48,298 nucleotides of DNA, taken from Pseudomonadota bacterium (lineage in GTDB: Bacteria > Pseudomonadota > Gammaproteobacteria > JAKAQQ01). Position numbers and translations under genes: made by a program. The notes beneath the pieces were generated by a model. The model worked only from the letters and a program-made list of their open reading frames with translations. It searched no databases and had not been told where the DNA came from. The stretch lies in NCBI GenBank assembly GCA_027365475.1, contig DAHXNI010000059.1, positions 1 to 48,298 of the forward strand, in the 5' to 3' direction. Shown here piece after piece: positions 1 to 8,810 of this stretch. The stretch's first letter is position 1. Every line of letters begins with the position of its first letter.

Positions 1-500
1 GTCCCGGGAGGGTCGAACCTCGCGCCGTGAAACAACGACCCAAGCCCTTTCCGAGACTCAGCACGACCCGTCGCAAAGCACGCCAAAACATCAGGTTGCA
101 CGGACATCCGCAGAGATTGAGGGCTTAACCGAGTGCCATTCGACCCTGGGTGTTCTCGTGGATCCCACGCTGCCAGGGACTTTTGGGATCGGCTAAGGTG
201 ACCTTCTCACCGGTTGCTTGGGTCAGCCCTCGATGTTCGGCCCTCTCCCGGCCCAGCTCGTCGGTCAAAGACAGGCGCTTTTGGGACTCGATCTGGTTGA
301 GCACGTGACTCAGGCCCTTCCGTGCCGCTCCGGCAGAGCGTCCCCTGGTCCGCCCCTTGGGGCGCAAGGATGCCCCCGGCCAGGATCAATCTCGGGGAAA
401 GCCCATTGCGCCCCCTTCCTTTCGTAGAGAGAGTCGAGCTCTTCCACCACGACCATGACCGCGGAGTCGCCCTGCTGATTCAGGGAAAGGGTGCTCATGG
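1..500 (-). pseudogene. Decayed IS30-family transposase remnant
   Basis: Read on the minus strand, the stretch at about 367-125 ends in residues that closely match the catalytic C-terminal part of IS30-family DDE transposases: RERAEHRGLTQATGEKV followed by ADPKSPWQRGIHENT (the family has a D-P-x-SPWQRGxNENT block). After a stop at 125 the reading continues in about the same register to the window edge with an AESRKGLG stretch, resembling the family's RPRKTLG segment. Upstream, near 498-400 and in another frame, GDSAVMVVVEE resembles the family's RSAV-VVER strand. Frame changes and the stop mean it is not functional. The N-terminal helix-turn-helix part was not found. No terminal inverted repeats could be assigned. 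Confidence 0.7.
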
Positions 501-812
501 ACGCAGGGTCCGGCTGAACATGGGCATGGGGCCAGACGGCATCCGGACCATTCGGCTGGCAGCGACATCGGCGGCTTCAGCGGCATGCCACTCATGTTAC
601 GGGATCCCCCGCGAGATGCGGGCGGCTATTTGCATGGGCGTGGGTCGAGATCCCAATCGGTTCCGTCTCGGCAGGCACCGGGTGTGTCCTTTGGCAAGAG
701 GCAATTGCCGGTTACGGCATAGTAACGGTCGACGATCGGATCGGTCAACCTGCGGTTTGGCGCGTGGGGAATGCGCACAACGGCAGAATGCGGCCAGTCT
801 ACCCTTGACTCC

Positions 813-1796
813 TCAATCCGCTGGAAATACGTAATTCTTCTTTGTAAAGAGATGGATACATGTTTCCACGACCCTTGCATCCAGTTGCGTGCCCGCGCGT
901 ACCTTGATTTCCGTGAGGGCGGCTTCGATACCCAATGCGGGCCGATAGGGACGATGCGAGGCCATGGCCTCCACGATGTCGGCCACGGTCATGATGCGCG
1001 ATTCGAGGATAATTTCTTCGCCCTTGATCCCCAACGGATAACCGGATCCGTCCAGCCGTTCGTGATGCTGATGGGCAGTGATCGCGACGGCTTCCGGTAA
1101 CTGGAGATTCCTCAGAATTTCGTACCCGAGAGAGGCATGCCCCCGTACAATTTCAAATTCGGGCGCCGAGAGCTGCGATGGCTTGGCCAGAATCTCCGCG
1201 GGAACGGATATTTTGCCAATGTCGTGGACGGTGCCGCATGCCCTCAACCCTTCGCACTGCCGTTGGTCGAGGCCGAGATCCAGGCCAATCGCCATCGCCA
1301 GATCGCCCACGCGCCCCTCATGTCTGCCCGTGTATGGATCCCGCATGCTGCTCATCATGGCCATGGCTTGGAGAGCTTCCTGCATGACCTCTTCACAGTG
1401 CTGTTCCTGCGTACGTTTGTCATACTCTTCCTGAATCCGTTCCGAAAGATCTTCAAAAACGCTGACCGATACGCGTCTGCCGTCCTGGGTGACCACCGTC
1501 GCGATATTGGAAACATAAAATTCGCTTCCGTCCTTACGACGCGCGCGAAAGATGTAGCGAGAAATGGATTCCTCGCCGCTGAATCGGCGTTGGATATGTT
1601 CTCTGACGCGCAGCCAGTCCTCTGGCGCCACCACCGTATCGACCGCCACTCCGTCCAGTTCACCGGGTCCATAGCCGAGCATCCGGTTGTAAGCCGGGTC
1701 CGTGGCCACGAAGTGCAAGGCCTCGTCAACTGTGCACAGGTATTGATGGGCGAGATCTTGCATCCCTGTGGGCGAGTTGTCAGGCTTGGACTGCAA
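813..1796 (-). CDS. PAS domain / HD-GYP cyclic-di-GMP phosphodiesterase
   Basis: This 327-residue cytoplasmic protein has a PAS sensor domain (about residues 15-125; GYGPGELDG and the RRKDGSEFYVSN strand are typical) followed by an HD-GYP domain (about 140-320). The HD pair is at 191-192 (HDIGKIS), the second His cluster and GYP signature at 244-254 (HHERLDGSGYP), and H159 lies in DPYTGRH, so the metal-binding set appears complete and active c-di-GMP hydrolysis is expected from the family. No membrane segment or receiver domain is present, so the input is probably a cytosolic signal sensed by the PAS domain. The start is TTG at 1796, chosen because an AGGAGA ribosome site lies about five bases upstream; the next ATG would be codon 12. 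It is transcribed away from the MFS gene side, toward the IS30 remnant. Confidence 0.88.
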   Translation of the reverse strand: MQSKPDNSPTGMQDLAHQYLCTVDEALHFVATDPAYNRMLGYGPGELDGVAVDTVVAPEDWLRVREHIQRRFSGEESISRYIFRARRKDGSEFYVSNIATVVTQDGRRVSVSVFEDLSERIQEEYDKRTQEQHCEEVMQEALQAMAMMSSMRDPYTGRHEGRVGDLAMAIGLDLGLDQRQCEGLRACGTVHDIGKISVPAEILAKPSQLSAPEFEIVRGHASLGYEILRNLQLPEAVAITAHQHHERLDGSGYPLGIKGEEIILESRIMTVADIVEAMASHRPYRPALGIEAALTEIKVRAGTQLDARVVETCIHLFTKKNYVFPAD

Positions 1797-2372
1797 TGTG
1801 TCTCCTGAATCTATTGCCGATGCGACTCCATGAACCCTACCACCAATTACACTGCGCTACAACAAAGGGTTATATGCAAAATGTGGTTGGTGCGCATTCC
1901 GGCCAATGCTGCCACCTGTTCCGGTGTGAAAGCTGCCAATTTGTCCGTGGCTGGCGCCGATAAAGAACGAACTGGATGTGGCGTTTCTGGCCTTAAATCG
2001 GCTGTTCGTCATTTGGTGCAAGGCCGCGCGCATGGGCAACCCCGAAGCTCCCAAAGCCAACGATACGCTTTACAAGTTCTCGGAAATCAAGAATCCTGTT
2101 GGCGGTCTCGGGACCCGTGGGCTGCTAGCGAGCTATCGTGCATTGCGTGGCGCCGAAAACGCTTGGCGGCAGTTTTGGGAATCGAACTGGTCTGTGGGTA
2201 TGATCTGAGGCGCTTGGATGAGAGACTCCGGAGCTGGGTCATGAGATTGACGAGATGAGCCTATATGGGGTGCTTCAGCTTTCTCGCGATGCGCGAATCC
2301 GACCTTCCATAAACGTCGTCTCCGGAATCGCCGCATGATCCAAAAGATCGTACGCTTGAACGGCCGCTCACT
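1797..2372. other. Gene-poor interval between HD-GYP and MFS genes
   Basis: About 575 bases lie between the 5' end of the HD-GYP gene and the 3' end of the MFS gene. Open frames of 60-140 codons cross it on both strands, but none has a recognisable family motif, and none has a convincing ribosome site. The interval should contain the HD-GYP promoter on the minus strand near 1800-1900 and the MFS terminator near 2300-2370; no clear consensus of either was found. It could also hold eroded gene remains. Confidence 0.4.
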
Positions 2373-4130
2373 TTAAAGCTTTTTTGTATGCCCATGCTGG
2401 GTTGGCTCTGCATGCGAGTTGGTTTCTGGAGTTGGCCGGCCGCCACGCAGCCAGGAAGCCAAGGCAGCCGTAAGGCACATGATCATGGAAAAGGTGAATA
2501 TGATCGATAGGCCATGCAGGAACGGAGCTGCGATCAGGTTTGCGAAGAAACCGGGACCAACAAGGGTCGACGCTTGCGCAGCCGGCAGGGTTTTGATGGT
2601 GGAACTGAGCAGGGTTTTGACCGGGTTATAGCCCAAAAAAGCGGCGAAAAGGACCGATACCGGGGGTAGTTTTGAGATGGTGGCGGCTTGCGCAGCGGAG
2701 ACACCTTGGGCGACCAGCCCCTGTTTCAGTGCAGCCGGTAGACTCCGGGACATGCCGACCACCATGATCGTGAAAAACAACCCAATGGAGAGCGTCATTC
2801 CGGAGTTCTGGAAAGTCGAGCGGATGCCTGAGGCGGCTCCGCGCTGTTTACTGGGCACGGCGTTCATAATCCCGGCGGTATTAGGGGCAGCGAACAATCC
2901 CATGGCCAAGCCATTGCCCAGGAGCAAAAGCGCGAACCAGATGTAGGTGAAGTTCGCAGGTAAAAGCATAAAAAGTCCGAATATGGCAGCGGCCGCCAGC
3001 ATGCCACCCGTTGCAAATGGCCGGGCACCGAAATGGTCCGACAGCGACCCTGAAATCGGCCCGGCGATGAGAAAGCCCACGGTGAGGGGGAGCATGTAAA
3101 TGCCGGCCCACAGAGGTGTTGATGCGAAGCTGTATCCATGGAGCGGGAGCCAGATGGCCTGTAACCAGATGACCAGCATGAACATCAGCCCGCCCCGGCC
3201 GATTGAGGCCAAGAATCCTGCCAGATTGCCTGCAGCAAAGGCCCGTATCAAAAACAGCCGTACATCGACCATGGGTTGGGTGACTCGGGTCTCGAACAGG
3301 ACGAAGACGATCAGCAAGATGACCCCGCCGATCAGTGCTGTGAGCACGTAGGGGCTGAGCCAACCCATGGAGTGGCTCCCATAGGGTTGAAGGGCATAGG
3401 TGATCCCGACCAAGACCGCGATCAGTCCGAGCGCGAAAAGGGAGTTGCCTACCCAATCGATCCGTGCCCCTTCGACCTTGCCGACTTCCCGTAACCTTAG
3501 GTAGGCCCAGATGGTTCCAAACAGTCCGATTGGCACCGAGACGTAGAATATCAGGTGCCAGTCGACGGCCGCCAGCAGCCCCCCTGCCACGAGGCCGATG
3601 AATGAACCCGCGATGGCCGCCACCGAGTTGATCCCGAGAGCCATGCCGCGCTCGTTTTGAGGAAAGGCGTCAGTAATGATCGCCGCAGAGTTTGCCATGA
3701 GCATGGCTCCGCCCACACCCTGCACGATACGCATGACAATGAGCGTGAGGGCGGCTGCCTGTCCGTGAAAGTAGACCAACGATGCGCCGAGCGAACCCGC
3801 GGTGAAGATGGCAAAGCCCAGGTTGTACATCTTGACCCGGCCATACATGTCTCCGATGCGGCCGAAAGTGACGACCAGCACGGCAGTCACCACCATGTAG
3901 GCCATTAAAAGCCACAGAAGGTAACCCGAGTTGGAGGGCGTGAGGGGGTTCAGTTGAATTCCACGGAAGATCGCCGGGAGTGAAATGAGGACGATCGAGG
4001 AATCGATGGTTGCCATCAGCATCCCGAGGGTGGTATTGGACAGGGCAATCCACTTGTAGCGGCTGTTTTTCGGATGCACAGGATGTGAAGAATCAGATGC
4101 GCTGATATTTGGACTGGTGGTTGCCCTCAT
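2373..4130 (-). CDS. DHA2-family (EmrB/QacA type) MFS drug exporter
   Basis: An inner-membrane proton-coupled exporter of the 14-helix DHA2 class, about 585 residues. The first helix carries the family signature [16 protein letters not shown], followed by the motif-A loop [17 protein letters not shown] between helices 2 and 3. Hydrophobic helices continue to the C-terminal [17 protein letters not shown], followed by a short polar His-rich tail. Substrates cannot be read from sequence; multidrug or organic-acid export is typical of the family. I placed the start at the ATG at 4130 because the extra 44 upstream codons (to 4262) are not hydrophobic or conserved-looking and a weak GGAAC site precedes 4130. 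No EmrA-like adaptor or TolC gene is beside it, so it may act alone or with a partner elsewhere. Confidence 0.87.
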   Translation of the reverse strand: MRATTSPNISASDSSHPVHPKNSRYKWIALSNTTLGMLMATIDSSIVLISLPAIFRGIQLNPLTPSNSGYLLWLLMAYMVVTAVLVVTFGRIGDMYGRVKMYNLGFAIFTAGSLGASLVYFHGQAAALTLIVMRIVQGVGGAMLMANSAAIITDAFPQNERGMALGINSVAAIAGSFIGLVAGGLLAAVDWHLIFYVSVPIGLFGTIWAYLRLREVGKVEGARIDWVGNSLFALGLIAVLVGITYALQPYGSHSMGWLSPYVLTALIGGVILLIVFVLFETRVTQPMVDVRLFLIRAFAAGNLAGFLASIGRGGLMFMLVIWLQAIWLPLHGYSFASTPLWAGIYMLPLTVGFLIAGPISGSLSDHFGARPFATGGMLAAAAIFGLFMLLPANFTYIWFALLLLGNGLAMGLFAAPNTAGIMNAVPSKQRGAASGIRSTFQNSGMTLSIGLFFTIMVVGMSRSLPAALKQGLVAQGVSAAQAATISKLPPVSVLFAAFLGYNPVKTLLSSTIKTLPAAQASTLVGPGFFANLIAAPFLHGLSIIFTFSMIMCLTAALASWLRGGRPTPETNSHAEPTQHGHTKKL

Positions 4131-4639
4131 CGGGTGCGGTTCCGTTCGACTGACTCCATCGGTTTTGCCTGGCCGGAATTCATTGAGTACCGTTTTTCGG
4201 TGTGGAGAGCTCAGAATTCTACGATGTTTTGACATGCCTGAAGTGGATGGCAGGGGTCCCATGCTGCCGCATGTAGATACCGCCTATCAATATGCAGGTT
4301 GACAAACACACGAGGGTAGAGTCTTGCTGCACTGCTATGTGGCAGCTATATGTATGTTATGGGCCACAGGGCTAGGGACGCATGACTTCTGGGAAGTGAA
4401 AATGTAGATGTGTATGCGTGTTTTAAATAAGAATTATATGTTATTGATATATAATGGTAATAATATAAAAGCAGCGAATTTTGTAAGCCTGTTTTCGCAG
4501 ACCTCAATGTTTTCTTGCGTTTGATGCTTGCTAAATGGTTGCGGTCATGGGACAATGTCTACGGCTAGACGTCGTCTCATTTTTTTACAAAGTTAAGGAT
4601 GAGCGACTCCACATTCATACAACTTTCGAGGTTTACTTT
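4131..4639. promoter_or_regulatory. Divergent promoter region of MFS gene and tad locus
   Basis: About 500 bases separate the divergent MFS gene and the first pilin gene. Around 4420-4480 it becomes strikingly AT-rich compared with its surroundings, with a TATAAT box at 4450-4455 on the plus strand; no good -35 is at the standard distance. A transcript from there would carry a leader of about 180 bases before the pilin start. This is the only sizeable upstream region for the tad locus and so is the best place for its main promoter and any regulator sites. Promoter position is inference. Confidence 0.4.
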
Positions 4640-4930
4640 ATGCGTCAGCTTAAATCCTTGAGGTCATCCCGCAAGCAACTCGGGCAGGGGATGACGGAAT
4701 ACATCATCATCGTGGCCTTGGTTGCGATTGCTGCGATCGGGGTGTACGCCTATTTCGGGCAGACAGTTCGTGGACAGATGGCGAGCATTACGAGCCAGCT
4801 TGCGGGCAAGTCGGGTCAGTCGGGCCTCGGGCAAGCCAAAACGTCTTCTACTGATGCGAATACGCAGGCTACTAACCAGGACAACCTGGGGACATATGCC
4901 AAAAATTCTGCCGACTCGGTTGGTCAATAA
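4640..4930 (+). CDS. flp: Flp-type class IVb major pilin
   Basis: A 96-residue prepilin. A basic leader (MRQLKSLRSSRKQ) ends in LG, then QGMTEY: glycine at -1 with Glu at +5 and Tyr at +6 is the Flp processing site for TadV/CpaA peptidases. A single hydrophobic helix (IIIVALVAIAAIGVYAYF) follows and forms the filament core. The polar C-terminal part is rich in Ser, Gln, Asn and Gly and longer than in the smallest Flp pilins. The ATG at 4640 has a GAGG ribosome site about eight bases upstream; a longer frame to 4535 lacks this and would bury the leader. Position first in the tad locus, followed by a 96-base gap with a hairpin, suggests it is expressed more strongly than the downstream genes. 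No prepilin peptidase is in the window. Confidence 0.88.
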   Translation: MRQLKSLRSSRKQLGQGMTEYIIIVALVAIAAIGVYAYFGQTVRGQMASITSQLAGKSGQSGLGQAKTSSTDANTQATNQDNLGTYAKNSADSVGQ

Positions 4931-4953
4931 TTTAAGGCTATAAAGGTACAACT

Positions 4954-4969
4954 GCACAGACTGCTGTGC
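4954..4969 (+). terminator. Small hairpin after the pilin gene
   Basis: A perfect 6-bp inverted repeat, GCACAG and CTGTGC around a four-base loop, lies 23 bases after the pilin stop. There is no run of T directly after it, so it is either a weak attenuator or an mRNA 3' stabiliser that would favour pilin over the downstream tad genes. Confidence 0.4.
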
Positions 4970-5026
4970 TGATCTGACAGTTGGCCCAGCAAGCAAAAAT
5001 ATAGTTAAGGGAGGTCTGCTTCTGCG

Positions 5027-6505
5027 ATGACGATTGCCTGCGGCAAGCGACGCTTGCGTGTGATGACTTCTCGTCAATGCGGGCAGACCTCTGTTTTTGT
5101 TGCCGTCACGATCGTAATCATCTTGCTTGCGGCGCTGCTCCTCTACAACGTCGGGCAGCTCACGACCGGCAAGATGCGGCTGCAGAACGCGGCCGATTCG
5201 ACGGCCTATAGTGGTGCAGTCATGGTAGCGCGGGCCTACAACTTTGCCGCCTACTCGAACCGTGCCATGGTGGCGAATCAGGTTGCCATCGCACAGATTG
5301 TGGGGTTGACATCGTGGTCGCGTTATTACTGCACGATCTATAACCAGAAGTGCGGAAACTTCCCGACCTCTGGTTCGACGGGTGCCTATACCGAAATCAC
5401 TGACGAAATCAAGGCTTATTTCAACGGCGAACTAACCCCGGAACCGCAGATTGTGTTTGACACCTATGGGCCCGCTTCCAAAGCCATCTATACGGCGTTC
5501 AACGTTGCCGCCGGACCCCTGATCGACACGCTCAACATCATTGAAGGTGCGCTGAGTGTCGCTTCAAAAGCCTATTACGATGCAACCTATCTGGATCTAG
5601 TGGCGTCTTTGGCTGGAGGGGGGACGCTCAACACGATCCTCAAGGCGAACGACCCGAATGCGAGCCTCAGCACATTCGGCGGCATCACGTTTGGAACGGA
5701 TGTTGCCCTGTCCAAGAAGTTCATCACGAGCTATACCCCACTCAATAACAAGAATGACCCGAATAACCGGTTTCACAATGTCGTCGTCCAGAGTCTGGAT
5801 CCCTTCTCCAATGGTCGTTCTGGTGCGCTGGATTATACGGAAACGCTGCCGTTTCCCCTGGTTGCGGCAGGTTCCTGCCTCGGAGATGGTGACGGCTTTT
5901 TTCTGATAGGTGCGATCTATCAGGGTTCGACGACACTCGCTAACAACAACGCGAGCTGGAGCGCAAAGGACAGTGCCAACTTCGTGGGTGGTGGGATCTG
6001 CATCATTCAAGTCCCGACACCCGTGGGCGATATCCCGATTCCCATTCCGCTCATCGGATATGCCAATGACAGCAATCAGGCTTATACGGGCAAGCTCAGT
6101 TCCAACTCCATGAGTGCAACCTATAAAGTCGGGACGTATAGCGGTCTCCGCTCCTATCTGGACGTCTCCAACCTCAAGAAAGCTGATATGGCGTCTCCGA
6201 TCCTCAGCCTTTTCGTGACGCAAGGTGCCAATACACTGGACACGACCGAGTATGCAACGAGCGCGCTCGGTGCCCCCCAAGGCACTGCGCAACAAGGGTC
6301 TACACCCGTACTCAACCTGACGGATGCGGAAAAGGGGAGCCAAATGGGTGCGAGTGCGTCCTCTGCCGCCTATTTCGCCCGCCCGTTGCAATACTGGCTG
6401 CTCGATGGGAAAGGGGTTTACGGCAGCCTCTTCAATCCATACTGGGAAGCGCACCTCGTGCCCACACCGCTTGCCCTCCAGGCCGCGGCCGCGGCCGTCC
6501 AGTGA
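5027..6505 (+). CDS. TadG-like pilus assembly protein
   Basis: A 492-residue protein with one N-terminal membrane helix (about residues 24-45, VFVAVTIVIILLAALLLYNVG) after a CGQ motif, and the sequence TGKMRLQNAADSTAYSGA, typical of the TadG/TadE-like N-terminal region. The rest (residues about 70-490) is predicted to be extracytoplasmic and contains several Cys. The family's role is minor-pilin-like or assembly function in Flp pili, poorly defined. The glycine before the helix resembles a prepilin site but the usual +5 Glu is Phe here, so processing is doubtful. A GGGAGG site is about 13 bases before ATG 5027; an in-frame ATG at 5063 is an alternative start. The stop overlaps the next start in TGATG. 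Confidence 0.75.
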   Translation: MTIACGKRRLRVMTSRQCGQTSVFVAVTIVIILLAALLLYNVGQLTTGKMRLQNAADSTAYSGAVMVARAYNFAAYSNRAMVANQVAIAQIVGLTSWSRYYCTIYNQKCGNFPTSGSTGAYTEITDEIKAYFNGELTPEPQIVFDTYGPASKAIYTAFNVAAGPLIDTLNIIEGALSVASKAYYDATYLDLVASLAGGGTLNTILKANDPNASLSTFGGITFGTDVALSKKFITSYTPLNNKNDPNNRFHNVVVQSLDPFSNGRSGALDYTETLPFPLVAAGSCLGDGDGFFLIGAIYQGSTTLANNNASWSAKDSANFVGGGICIIQVPTPVGDIPIPIPLIGYANDSNQAYTGKLSSNSMSATYKVGTYSGLRSYLDVSNLKKADMASPILSLFVTQGANTLDTTEYATSALGAPQGTAQQGSTPVLNLTDAEKGSQMGASASSAAYFARPLQYWLLDGKGVYGSLFNPYWEAHLVPTPLALQAAAAAVQ

Positions 6506-7839
6506 TGGCTGCAATCATGAAGCGCAATATGAAACAGGTACCCTGCAGCTTTCCCGACTCGTCTTCAAAACGCCAAGAGAGACGGTTCGCGGAGCGCCAG
6601 CAAGGCCAAGCCACCGCCGAGATGGTGATTGCCTCCATATTTCTCCTGGTTCCGATTTTTCTCTTGATTCCTCTCGTTGGCAAGCTCATTGATTTCAAAA
6701 TGGCTACAATCGAGGCATCCCGGTATGTGGCTTTTGAACGGACCATTACGAGCAACCAAAGCACGGTCCGGGGTGCGACGTTCGCCAATCTACCGGACGC
6801 GAACCTCCAAAATGGCACACTCATGCGTTTCTTTAGCGCCAATGGTGGCACCATCACGGCGGCGCAAAACAACTCGACCGGCAGTTTTGCACCCCGTCCG
6901 CTCTGGGTGGACCAAAAGCTGACACCCTTTATGTCGAGCGCAAGTGATGGGAGCGTCACGGTCACGCAGGCATCGAGCCCAACCTATGCAGATCAGACCG
7001 TGGGCAAGCTATTGGGATTCTTCAGCAATCTGGGTATTTTTGGTTTTAGCTGGAATGACAAGGGCTACTACACCGCAACCGTAAGTGCCAGCGCATCTCT
7101 GCCCGCAGTGATCGGGCTGGCAGGTGGGCAACCTCTGGATACGTACTTCCAGGCTCCGCTGACCTTTACGGCTTCAGACAGTCTATTAAGCGATACGGGC
7201 AGCGCCACCAATCCGAGCTATGTGCACCAGCAGATCAAGCAGACTCTGCTGACAAGCCTCCTGAGTTTTACGAGCTCGATCAACCAGTACGATTTCCTGT
7301 TGCCGGATCTCGGCGGACTCAAACTTGGGCATATCGTGACGAATAGTTCACAGGAACTGCCCTGTGACCGACTCGCCGGTAGTAGTGGCAGCAGCGGGTG
7401 CAGTGGCGGCGGGACGACGCCTCCGAGTAATACCGTCTCGCAGACCGCCATCAATCAGGTCATCACGCAAATGGGCAACCAAGGCTACACGTTGGCGTCT
7501 CAAACGACCAGTTCCAACGGGGACGTGACTCTGACATTCACGAACTCCAGCGGATCGACCGTGCCGGTGACTTTGACGCCGGGAGGTGGTGGTGGTTCGA
7601 GTGGAACCACGACAGTTTCCTCAAGCTCGCAGGATGTCTACCAGACGGGCGTCACGCTGTACAACGGTCTCACGGGTCAGGGTTGGAGCGGTGGCCCCAA
7701 ACCCGGCAAAAGTGATAAGAAAGCCACCAGCTGGAATATGACCTTCACCCAGAACGAAAATGGCAGTACGGTGACTTTGACCGTCCAGATCGTCTCCAAC
7801 TCGAGTGGTGGAAGCACTGTGACCACCAAAACGAGCTGA
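6505..7839 (+). CDS. TadE-like pseudopilin with duplicated C-terminal domain
   Basis: About 444 residues. After a polar leader, residues about 34-65 form a TadE-like prepilin helix: G, then QATAEM (Glu at +5), then a hydrophobic stretch VIASIFLLVPIFLLIPLVG followed by the TadE-type IEASRYVAFERT. The long extracytoplasmic part ends in two related units, about residues 313-358 and 377-437: each has a short helix-like segment ending in GNQGYT or GQGWSG, then strands of the type VTLTFTNSSGSTV and WNMTFTQNENGSTV. They are joined by a Gly/Ser-rich linker. The start overlaps the upstream stop (TGATG); a GTG one codon earlier is possible. Known: TadE/F proteins are minor pseudopilins. Inferred: the repeated tip could be surface-exposed and bind a substrate. 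Confidence 0.7.
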   Translation: MAAIMKRNMKQVPCSFPDSSSKRQERRFAERQQGQATAEMVIASIFLLVPIFLLIPLVGKLIDFKMATIEASRYVAFERTITSNQSTVRGATFANLPDANLQNGTLMRFFSANGGTITAAQNNSTGSFAPRPLWVDQKLTPFMSSASDGSVTVTQASSPTYADQTVGKLLGFFSNLGIFGFSWNDKGYYTATVSASASLPAVIGLAGGQPLDTYFQAPLTFTASDSLLSDTGSATNPSYVHQQIKQTLLTSLLSFTSSINQYDFLLPDLGGLKLGHIVTNSSQELPCDRLAGSSGSSGCSGGGTTPPSNTVSQTAINQVITQMGNQGYTLASQTTSSNGDVTLTFTNSSGSTVPVTLTPGGGGGSSGTTTVSSSSQDVYQTGVTLYNGLTGQGWSGGPKPGKSDKKATSWNMTFTQNENGSTVTLTVQIVSNSSGGSTVTTKTS

Positions 7840-7859
7840 ACGATGAGGCGACAATAGCA

Positions 7860-8600
7860 GTGACTCATCCAGAATATCCGCTAACCCGGAGGCATGTTCT
7901 ACTTACGCAGGTTGCGTGCATGGCTTTGTTCGGGCTCTTGTGGGTGACTCCGGTCTGGGGTTTTTCTGTGCCGCGAGTAGAGTGCACGCCCACTCCCGCA
8001 CCCGCCACGACCCGCCTCACGATCGTCGCCCACCGGATGATGGTCAATGGGTTGCCCATGAATATCGTGGAACTCCATTCGCCCCGGCCCCGCAAGGCGC
8101 TGCTCCAATGGTATGCACGGCGCTGGACACTCGCGAACGGGAAACCTCATTACATTCTTTACCCCGTGGGACCCTGGAAGGTCATCGCCCGGAAGGAGGG
8201 GTCGTGTTTTTATACCGTACAGCTCGAAGACGACGGGTCGGGCAGTGTGGGTTTCATCGGAGTCAGCATGCCTGCTGTGGCGACGAACCCACACCGGGGA
8301 TCTTCATTCCCGGATCTGGCCGGAAGCCGCGTTATTTTGAATCTGATGAGCAATGATTCGGGGAAGATCGGCGAAACCTGGTTACTCGTCAACTCGGGCG
8401 GCGTCATGCAGAATGCCCGCTTCTATATGCGCCGACTGCACGAAAAGGGCTGGGCCGTGCAGCTCGGGCAGAAAGTGTCCACGAGACGCGGTCAAGTGGC
8501 CGTACTCATGTTTCAGAAGGGTAACCGAACCGCCCAGATGGTGGTTGAACCCAGTTCGCACGGATCGCTCATTCTCTTGACGCGTGTCACCCATGCCTAG
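7860..8600 (+). CDS. Secreted protein of unknown function in tad locus
   Basis: A 246-residue protein with a signal-peptide-like start: twin Arg (TRRHVLLT), a hydrophobic core, and a small-residue region before FSVPRVEC. The mature part seems to contain two similar halves. The first has MVNGLPMNIVELHSP then LLQWYARRW and GSCFYTVQLED; the second has NARFYMRRLHEKGWAV then GQVAVLMFQKGNRTAQM. Both pair an aromatic helix (WYARRW, FYMRRL) with strands ending in a GS motif (GSGSVGFI, HGSLILL). I do not recognise a named family. Two Cys could form a disulphide. The GTG start at 7860 follows a GAGG site; an ATG at 7893 is the alternative. It lies between the TadE-like protein and a mini-pilin, suggesting a periplasmic or pilus-associated assembly role. 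Confidence 0.65.
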   Translation: MTHPEYPLTRRHVLLTQVACMALFGLLWVTPVWGFSVPRVECTPTPAPATTRLTIVAHRMMVNGLPMNIVELHSPRPRKALLQWYARRWTLANGKPHYILYPVGPWKVIARKEGSCFYTVQLEDDGSGSVGFIGVSMPAVATNPHRGSSFPDLAGSRVILNLMSNDSGKIGETWLLVNSGGVMQNARFYMRRLHEKGWAVQLGQKVSTRRGQVAVLMFQKGNRTAQMVVEPSSHGSLILLTRVTHA

Positions 8601-8790
8601 ACGTTTTCCTCTCCAGCGGATGTGTCTCGGCCAGGGCATGGTCGAATATCTGGTCGTGGTCACGTTTGCGGTCATCGCGGTCGTGGCCTTGACGGCTCCC
8701 TTGGGTTCTCAGCCATCGGCGGTCGTCCAGCTCGCGAATGCAATCAAAGCATTCTGGGCCAACTATTCCTACATCCTCTCTTTACCTTAA
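8593..8790 (+). CDS. Second, minimal Flp-like pilin
   Basis: A 65-residue prepilin. The basic leader ends in LG, followed by QGMVEY (Glu +5, Tyr +6), the same processing site as the first pilin, then a hydrophobic helix (LVVVTFAVIAVVALTA). The mature part is only about 50 residues and ends in an aromatic segment (WANYSYILSLP) in place of the polar tail of the first pilin. ATG 8593 overlaps the preceding stop by eight bases; a GTG three codons earlier is possible. It may be a minor or initiating pilin, or an alternative filament subunit. Confidence 0.75.
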   Translation: MPRRFPLQRMCLGQGMVEYLVVVTFAVIAVVALTAPLGSQPSAVVQLANAIKAFWANYSYILSLP

Positions 8791-8810
8791 AAACCTAAAG
8801 GATCCATCTG

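Noticed and set aside
322-834. 170-codon plus-strand frame at the left end
   Set aside because: It opposes the IS30 remnant, runs past it and has no recognisable family features.
1830-2258. Open frame of 142 codons between HD-GYP and MFS genes
   Set aside because: No motif, no ribosome site, odd composition; overlapping frames on the other strand are equally open.
5597-6514. 305-codon open frame on minus strand
   Set aside because: It lies entirely opposite the TadG-like gene, is rich in Arg and lacks any domain motif, so it is a GC-codon shadow.
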